DNA of 11,716 nt from DTU018 sp964618175 (GTDB lineage Bacteria; Bacillota; Syntrophomonadia; Syntrophomonadales; Syntrophomonadaceae): the NCBI GenBank assembly GCA_964618175.1, contig CAZTZX010000061.1:1-11716 (forward strand), written 5' to 3'. How positions within the stretch are numbered: the stretch's first letter is position 1; every line of letters begins with the position of its first letter. The position numbers were made by a program, and so were the translations under genes. Shown here piece by piece: positions 6,974-11,716 of the stretch. Under the pieces are notes generated by a model that was not told where the DNA came from, searched no databases, and saw only the letters and a program-made list of their open reading frames with translations.

Positions 6974-9900
6974 TCAGCTTTCATCTTCTGGGAGCAGGTC
7001 ATCCGTATCATCCTCCAGGGGGGCATCCAAATCGGGCCCGCTTTCAACATCGGCATCTAAGGTATCGCCCTCATCTTCCTCACCGAGATCATAGTCCTCT
7101 TCTATCACCGTTGTTCCAACTTCTGGGCCTCGGGCCACAGCTGTTTCAGGAATATCCAGTCCCAGTTCTTTAGCTTTTTCCTTCTCATTTACCTCATAGT
7201 CCATATCCTTTATCTGGATCTCCTGATCATTATTGGATAGAACCCGTACGTCCAGTGCCAGACTCTGCAGTTCCTTAATCAGAACCTTAAATCCCTCTGG
7301 TACGCCAGGTTCAGGAATGTTGTCGCCTTTTACTATAGATTCATAGGTTTTTAATCTGCCCACCACATCATCTGATTTAACTGTCAGAATTTCTTGGAGG
7401 GTATAGGCAGCCCCGTAAGCTTCCAGGGCCCATACTTCCATCTCACCAAAACGCTGACCCCCGAACTGAGCTTTTCCTCCCAAGGGCTGCTGGGTTACCA
7501 GTGAATATGGACCTATGGAACGGGCATGTATTTTATCATCGACCAGATGAGCCAATTTCAACATATATACATACCCAACTGTTACTCTATGGTCAAAAGG
7601 ATCTCCGGTGCGCCCATCATAAAGGACGACTTTGCCATCTTCGGGAAGATCAGCTTCGCGTAGCTTGGTGAAAATATCTTCCTCATTGGCACCGTCAAAA
7701 ACCGGAGTGGCGATATTGATACCCAGAGCTTTGGCTGCCCAACCCATATGACATTCCAGGATCTGGCCGATGTTCATACGCGAGGGTACTCCTAGGGGAT
7801 TCAAGACAATTTGGACGGGGGTGCCGTCTTCTAAAAAGGGCATATCTTCTTCCGGTAATATACGGGATATAACACCTTTGTTTCCATGGCGCCCGGCCAT
7901 CTTATCGCCTTCAGATATTTTGCGTTTCTGAGCTATGTACACCCTTACTAGCTGGTTAACACCGGGAGGTAATTCGTCACCTTTTTCACGGGAAAACCGT
8001 TTTACGGCTACAATTTTGCCAGCTTCTCCATGGGGTACTCGCAGGGATGAGTCCCTAACCTCGCGAGCCTTCTCTCCAAAGATAGCGCGCAGCAATCTTT
8101 CTTCCGGAGTCAACTCGGTCTCTCCTTTAGGAGTGACTTTGCCCACCAGAATATCATCCGGCCGAACTTCAGCTCCTACCCGAATAACTCCTTGCTCGTC
8201 AAGGTTCTTTAACATATCTTCCGATACATTAGGAATATCACGAGTGATCTCTTCGGGGCCCAGTTTGGTATCACGAGCTTCACATTCGTATTCTTCTATA
8301 TGAATAGAGGTAAAAACATCTTCTTTAACTAACCGTTCGGAAATTAATATGGCATCCTCGTAGTTGTACCCTTCCCAAGGCATAAAAGCTACTAGAACAT
8401 TACGCCCCAGAGCCAGTTCGCCCTGATCGGTGCTGGGACCATCGGCGATTATTTCGTCAGCTTCTACCCGATCTCCAACTCTGACAATGGGACGCTGATT
8501 GTAACAGGTACCCTGATTAGAGCGAATAAACTTGAGCAGGCGATAAGCCTCTTTAGAACCATCATCATGATGGATCACGATGCTGTCCGCGCTTACTGAT
8601 TGCACAACCCCAGCCTTGGGTGTAACCACCACCGCACCAGAATCTTTAGCTGACTTATACTCCAAACCGGTTCCTACCAGAGGAGATTCAGTTTTTATCA
8701 AGGGCACGGCCTGGCGCTGCATGTTAGCACCCATTAGAGCGCGGTTAGCATCGTCATTTTCCAGAAAAGGAATAAGTGATGTAGCCACACTGAATACCTG
8801 CTTGGGGGAAACGTCCATATAATCGACCCGTTCTATGGGCACTTCCAGAATCTCTTCCCTATAACGGGCTTCTACTCGTTCCCCTATAAAACGTCCCTTG
8901 TCATCAAGAGGAGAATTGGCCTGGGCTACATTGAAGTCTTCTTCTTCATCGGCGGACAAATAATAAATCTCACCGGTTACCTGACCTTTTGCCTTATTCA
9001 CTTTGCGGTAGGGGGTTTCGATAAAACCGAAATCATTGACCTGAGCAAAGGTAGCCAGTGAACCAATCAACCCAATGTTTGGACCTTCGGGGGTCTCTAT
9101 CGGACATATACGACCGTAGTGGGAGTGATGCACGTCGCGCACTTGAAACCCGGCCCGCTCCCTAGTCAAACCACCTGGTCCCAGAGCGGACAGACGACGC
9201 TTATGGGTCAGCTCAGCTAAGGGGTTGGTTTGATCCATAAATTGGGACAGCTGAGAGCTACCGAAGAATTCCTTCACTGCGGCAGTAATAGGACGAATGT
9301 TAATTAAAACTTGAGGGGTCAGAGTATCTACATCATGGATACTCATACGTTCGCGTACTACGCGCTCCATACGCACCAGGCCTGTCCTGAACTGATTCTG
9401 CAGCAGTTCCCCTATGGAACGCAGGCGCCGGTTACCCAGATGGTCTATAACATCTGTTTTACCCTCACCATTGATCAGTTTGATCACATAACCGATGGTC
9501 TGAGTAATATCCTCTATGGTAAGATGGCGTACATCTACCGGGATGTCCAATTCGAGTTTCTTGTTTACCTTGTAGCGCCCCACGGTAGCCATATCGTAAC
9601 GGCGGGGGTCGAAAAAGAGATTCTTTAAGAGCTGTTCGGCGGCATCCTCGGTCGCCATCTCTCCCGGGCGCAGCCGTCTATAAAACTCAATAAGAGCTTC
9701 TTTCTTATTGGTGGTGGGATCCTTTTCCAACGTAGTGAGAATGGTCTCGTTTCCACCGTACAATTCAAGTATGTCATCATTGGTTTCAAAACCGATGGCA
9801 CGCAACAGCACGGAGACTGGTATTTTTCTAGTTTTGTCAATACGAGTATAGATGACCCCGGCACTATCCATTTCCAATTCAAACCAGGCACCCCGGTTGG

Positions 9901-10393
9901 GAATTAGAGTAGCACCGTACAGCACATTACCAGCTACATCTAGCCGGTCACTAAAGTAAACACCCGGTGATTTTACCAACTGACTGACCACTACACGTTC
10001 AGCACCATTAATGATGAAGGTACCTTTGTCAGTCATCAGGGGAAGATCACCCATGTAAACTTCGGATTCCTTGATTTCCCCATTCTCTTTGTCGGTCAAT
10101 CGAACCTTTAGCTTTAAGGGAGCCTGAAAGCTCACATCCCGTTCTTTACATTCATGAACAGAATACTTCGGTTCTCCCCGACTGTAGTCAATAAAACTTA
10201 GTTCAAGATTGCCGGTAAAGTCCTTGATAGGGAATACCTCATTGAGGGCTTCGCGCAGACCATGTTCCAAGAACCACTCATAGGATCTGAGTTGCACCTG
10301 GATAAGATTCGGCAGTTGGATGGGTTCTGCGATCCGGGAATAGCTGAGTCGTTCTACTCGTCCGTATCGTTCGATGTGGGCCATTAACAGCAT
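6974..10393 (-). CDS. rpoB: DNA-directed RNA polymerase subunit beta
   Basis: A 1139-residue beta subunit of the compact Firmicute type (B. subtilis ~1193). It forms half of the catalytic cleft and the rifamycin pocket. Visible parts: N-terminal protrusion and lobe; rifampicin region 379-404 with Q384, D387, H397, R400 and S402 (equivalents of E. coli 513, 516, 526, 529, 531) all wild type; RICPIETPEGPNIG (428-441); ENDDANRALMGANMQRQAVPL (545-565); flap region around 735-800; GDKMAGRHGNKG (829-840) with catalytic-site lysines K831 and K839; and GGKAQFGGQRFGEMEVWALEAYGAA (972-996). The final 47 residues (from 1093) hold 22 acidic and no basic residues. The start is uncertain: ATG at 10391-10393 has GAAGG five bases upstream, while a second in-frame ATG at 10382-10384 (MAHIERYGR) lies 12 bases from GGGG and also fits the family. 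It has its own upstream promoter and leads rpoB-rpoC. Confidence 0.98.
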   Translation of the reverse strand: MLLMAHIERYGRVERLSYSRIAEPIQLPNLIQVQLRSYEWFLEHGLREALNEVFPIKDFTGNLELSFIDYSRGEPKYSVHECKERDVSFQAPLKLKVRLTDKENGEIKESEVYMGDLPLMTDKGTFIINGAERVVVSQLVKSPGVYFSDRLDVAGNVLYGATLIPNRGAWFELEMDSAGVIYTRIDKTRKIPVSVLLRAIGFETNDDILELYGGNETILTTLEKDPTTNKKEALIEFYRRLRPGEMATEDAAEQLLKNLFFDPRRYDMATVGRYKVNKKLELDIPVDVRHLTIEDITQTIGYVIKLINGEGKTDVIDHLGNRRLRSIGELLQNQFRTGLVRMERVVRERMSIHDVDTLTPQVLINIRPITAAVKEFFGSSQLSQFMDQTNPLAELTHKRRLSALGPGGLTRERAGFQVRDVHHSHYGRICPIETPEGPNIGLIGSLATFAQVNDFGFIETPYRKVNKAKGQVTGEIYYLSADEEEDFNVAQANSPLDDKGRFIGERVEARYREEILEVPIERVDYMDVSPKQVFSVATSLIPFLENDDANRALMGANMQRQAVPLIKTESPLVGTGLEYKSAKDSGAVVVTPKAGVVQSVSADSIVIHHDDGSKEAYRLLKFIRSNQGTCYNQRPIVRVGDRVEADEIIADGPSTDQGELALGRNVLVAFMPWEGYNYEDAILISERLVKEDVFTSIHIEEYECEARDTKLGPEEITRDIPNVSEDMLKNLDEQGVIRVGAEVRPDDILVGKVTPKGETELTPEERLLRAIFGEKAREVRDSSLRVPHGEAGKIVAVKRFSREKGDELPPGVNQLVRVYIAQKRKISEGDKMAGRHGNKGVISRILPEEDMPFLEDGTPVQIVLNPLGVPSRMNIGQILECHMGWAAKALGINIATPVFDGANEEDIFTKLREADLPEDGKVVLYDGRTGDPFDHRVTVGYVYMLKLAHLVDDKIHARSIGPYSLVTQQPLGGKAQFGGQRFGEMEVWALEAYGAAYTLQEILTVKSDDVVGRLKTYESIVKGDNIPEPGVPEGFKVLIKELQSLALDVRVLSNNDQEIQIKDMDYEVNEKEKAKELGLDIPETAVARGPEVGTTVIEEDYDLGEEDEGDTLDADVESGPDLDAPLEDDTDDLLPEDES

Positions 10394-10424
10394 TCACCCC
10401 TTCTATTTAATCCCAAAAGAGTGA

Positions 10425-10459
10425 AAAGCAAGGTCTCAATTTAACCTCGCTTTAACCTT
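10425..10459 (-). promoter_or_regulatory. Hairpin in the rpoB leader, possible attenuator with an alternative pairing
   Basis: On the minus strand AAAGCGAGGT (10444-10453) pairs with ACCTTGCTTT (10425-10434), a 10-bp stem with one G-U pair and a 9-base loop. A T-rich stretch follows at 10412-10427, interrupted by C, A and G, so it looks like a weak intrinsic terminator about 30 bases before the rpoB start codon. The 5' arm contains part of a direct repeat, AGGTTAAA, present twice 11 bases apart (10440-10447 and 10451-10458 on the plus strand as TTTAACCT). The upstream copy gives AAGGT, which can pair with the same ACCTT (10430-10434), so two mutually exclusive structures are possible. What is seen is the complementarity; regulation is inference. 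Confidence 0.45.
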
Positions 10460-10520
10460 AAGCGTCTAGACATGTTTCCAAGACATACTTCCTCTACAGT
10501 AATCGGAATAGCAATTATTA

Positions 10521-10549
10521 ATGCTAGCATAATATTATGTGGCAGTCAA
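10521..10549 (-). promoter_or_regulatory. Sigma-A-type promoter for rpoB-rpoC
   Basis: On the minus strand TTGACT (10544-10549; five of six to consensus) is followed after 17 bases by TAGCAT (10521-10526; four of six), with TGC directly upstream of the -10 as an extended element. The predicted transcript begins near 10514, leaving a leader of about 120 bases. The -35 lies 14 bases beyond the stop of the upstream membrane protein gene. A 10-bp perfect palindrome (ATGCTAGCAT, 10521-10530) covers the -10 and a 12-bp one (CATAATATTATG, 10528-10539) fills most of the spacer, so a dimeric regulator could bind here, although AT-rich palindromes are also common by chance. Confidence 0.7.
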
Positions 10550-10563
10550 GGAATGAACTAGAT

Positions 10564-11247
10564 TTATTGTTCTTCTGTTCCTGTATTGCTGTTGTCAGCC
10601 TCTTCCAGTTCAATATTTTCCAAGGAATACTCTGTTTCTATAAATTTATGTACACGGTATATACTGCGCAGGAAGAAGAGTCCTATAATGATTACGGCTA
10701 GCCCTACTAATACAATAGATAGTAGTAGTCCATCAAAAACGGTCGCTTTGAGCAGCTGTTCTTCGGTAGTGATATGATCGAGGCGGTTAAGTTGCCATAC
10801 AGCCTCCTGTTTGTCAACTATTGTATCAGCCGAATGATCGCGAATAACGCCCGGTAGTTTTATAGAAAGCTGAGCATCCGGCCAGGCAGCTATTTGAGCA
10901 TAAATTCCCTGCGGGTCTGCTGAGAAGTTCTCACTGTTAAAGTTAGCTACCTTTAGTACCAGGTAATTACGGCTTTTCACACTCAAAGGAAGGCGATCAG
11001 ATAGTTGCTGATAATCATTCCAATCGGCGGTCCGTCTTGTCAAAACTAACTTGTTCTGGCTGTCGGTGGATGATTGCCACTCTCCTTCTTCCAGTGCCAA
11101 ATCAGTCCTCTCTAGTTCAACGGTTTCCAGTATCGATCCATCGTCCTGCCAGGTAAGATGCCAGTCTACCACCTGAGCCAAGGCTGGTGCAGGACTCACC
11201 AGTAGGAAACTCAACAGCAAAAGGGCGCAACAGACTCGTTTTCTCAT
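10564..11247 (-). CDS. Unrecognised exported protein with C-terminal membrane anchor
   Basis: A 227-residue protein I do not recognise. It has a clear signal peptide: basic MRKR, hydrophobic core (about 5-18) and a signal-peptidase-I-type site ALA|Q after residue 24; there is no lipobox. Residues 25-170 form an extracytoplasmic domain rich in Asp, Gln, Trp and Ser, including WHLTWQDDGSILETVEL (29-45), which looks like beta strands. A hydrophobic helix spans about 172-194 and is followed by RSIYRVHK and a ~28-residue acidic cytoplasmic tail (EYSLENIELEEADNSN...). The topology predicted is single-pass, N-terminus outside. The layout loosely recalls DUF3153-like membrane proteins, but I cannot confirm this. 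The start is fixed by tandem in-frame TGA codons just upstream (TGA TGA TGG ATG); AGAAGGG lies 12 bases before it, a long spacing, and the overlapping ATGATGATG is in another frame. It sits between the rplL terminator and the rpoB promoter. Confidence 0.85.
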   Translation of the reverse strand: MRKRVCCALLLLSFLLVSPAPALAQVVDWHLTWQDDGSILETVELERTDLALEEGEWQSSTDSQNKLVLTRRTADWNDYQQLSDRLPLSVKSRNYLVLKVANFNSENFSADPQGIYAQIAAWPDAQLSIKLPGVIRDHSADTIVDKQEAVWQLNRLDHITTEEQLLKATVFDGLLLSIVLVGLAVIIIGLFFLRSIYRVHKFIETEYSLENIELEEADNSNTGTEEQ

Positions 11248-11285
11248 CCATCATCATTTCCCTTCTATTGACAGTTTAAACCTAT

Positions 11286-11349
11286 CCTAAGGGTATACCA
11301 GAAAAATATCGGTATCAATAGTAAATTGTTTATTGCTGCCGATTTTCAA
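11286..11349 (-). promoter_or_regulatory. Weak promoter candidates for the exported protein gene
   Basis: After the rplL terminator the minus strand offers two weak sigma-A-like arrangements. One is TTGAAA (11344-11349), 18 bases, TTTACT (11320-11325). The other is TTGATA (11313-11318), 15 bases, TATACC (11292-11297) with TG of an extended -10 just upstream. Each has one good and one poor box or an imperfect spacer. A promoter is expected here because the upstream transcript should end at the terminator, but I cannot choose between them. Confidence 0.35.
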
Positions 11350-11362
11350 CGGGCGTTTCTGT

Positions 11363-11400
11363 AAAAAAATCCGCTTTCCTTATCGAAAGCGGATTTTTTG
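11363..11400 (-). terminator. Intrinsic terminator after rplL
   Basis: AAAAAATCCGCTTTC (11364-11378) and GAAAGCGGATTTTTT (11385-11399) form a perfect 15-bp stem with a 6-base loop. The A/T ends make it work as a terminator in either direction; read on the minus strand it ends in a run of seven T. It lies about 37 bases beyond the rplL stop codon, so it should end most of the rplL transcript before the exported protein gene and rpoB. Confidence 0.93.
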
Positions 11401-11436
11401 ATTTTAATACTCGCGGGTAAGTTTAATAATAATATA

Positions 11437-11716
11437 CTATTTAATTTCTGCAGAGCCGCCAGCTTCTTCGACTTTGGCTTTGATGGCTTCGGCTTCATCT
11501 TTATTGACTTTTTCTTTAATGGCGTTAGGAGCACCGTCAACCAGGTCTTTGGACTCTTTAAGTCCTAAGCCGGTAAGCTCACGAACCACTTTGATAACAT
11601 TAACTTTCTTTTCTCCAGAGGAAGTAAGAATAACATCAAACTCGGTCTGTTCTTCAACAGCTTCGGCAGCAGCAGGGGCAGCAGCAGCAGCTGCTACGGG
11701 AGCGGCAGCACTAACA
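11437..11716 (-). CDS. rplL: 50S ribosomal protein L7/L12, C-terminal part (cut by window edge)
   Basis: Translating the minus strand from the right edge to the TAG at 11437-11439 gives 92 complete codons of L7/L12, roughly three quarters of the usual ~120-125 residues. The N-terminal dimerisation domain that binds L10 is mostly outside. Visible are the Ala/Pro-rich flexible hinge (VSAAAPVAAAAAAPAAAEAVEE) and the globular C-terminal domain from EFDVIL through GEKKVNVIKVVRELTGLGLKE, LVDGAP and EKVNKDEAEAIKAKVEEAGG to the end SAEIK. This domain is the known contact for EF-Tu, EF-G and other translational GTPases. The usual neighbour rplJ should lie beyond the window. A strong terminator follows about 37 bases after the stop. 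No frameshift or truncation is visible in the part shown. Confidence 0.96.
   Translation of the reverse strand, partial: VSAAAPVAAAAAAPAAAEAVEEQTEFDVILTSSGEKKVNVIKVVRELTGLGLKESKDLVDGAPNAIKEKVNKDEAEAIKAKVEEAGGSAEIK

Noticed and set aside
10464..10471. GTCTAGAC palindrome in the rpoB leader
   Set aside because: An isolated 8-base palindrome downstream of the promoter, with no repeat elsewhere in the gap; expected by chance.
11346..11540. Minus-strand frame of 64 codons overlapping the rplL end and the terminator
   Set aside because: It is an out-of-frame Lys-rich reading of rplL that runs through the terminator hairpin; rplL itself reads cleanly in the other frame.

Overview
The window reads as core chromosome of a low-GC Gram-positive bacterium (Firmicutes, probably an anaerobic clostridial lineage; a Syntrophomonas-like organism is my guess from the feel of the proteins, not shown by the sequence). 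Evidence: an RpoC that starts MLDVNNF as in Bacillus, RpoB and RpoC without the large insertions of Proteobacteria, a small L7Ae-type gene directly before rpsL, strong AGGAGG-type Shine-Dalgarno sequences, and TTG/GTG starts. Every gene I can support lies on the minus strand, so transcription runs from high to low coordinates.

In transcription order: the 3' part of rplL (cut by the right edge), a perfect 15-bp intrinsic terminator, an unrecognised secreted or membrane-anchored protein gene (10564-11247), a 170-bp gap with a good sigma-A-type promoter and a leader hairpin, rpoB, rpoC, a 103-bp gap with a second strong promoter, then the str cluster: an L7Ae/YbxF-like gene, rpsL, rpsG, fusA, and the first 16 codons of tuf (cut by the left edge). 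The tuf fragment is recognised by its start MAKAKYERTKPHLNIG.

The genes supply the two catalytic subunits of RNA polymerase plus ribosome components and elongation factors, the usual grouping of growth-rate-controlled genes. Apparent transcription units are: (1) ...rplL, ended by the terminator; (2) the membrane protein gene, with only weak promoter candidates; (3) rpoB-rpoC from the promoter at 10521-10549; (4) L7Ae-rpsL-rpsG-fusA-tuf from the promoter at 3387-3415. No terminator is visible between units 2 and 3 or between 3 and 4, so readthrough is likely.

I see no mobile element, CRISPR array, tRNA/rRNA gene or defence system. The points worth a second look are the unrecognised membrane protein gene between rplL and rpoB, a possible attenuator with two competing pairings in the rpoB leader, palindromes overlapping the rpoB promoter, and a small hairpin over the Shine-Dalgarno sequence of the L7Ae-like gene. 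No wholly new system is evident.
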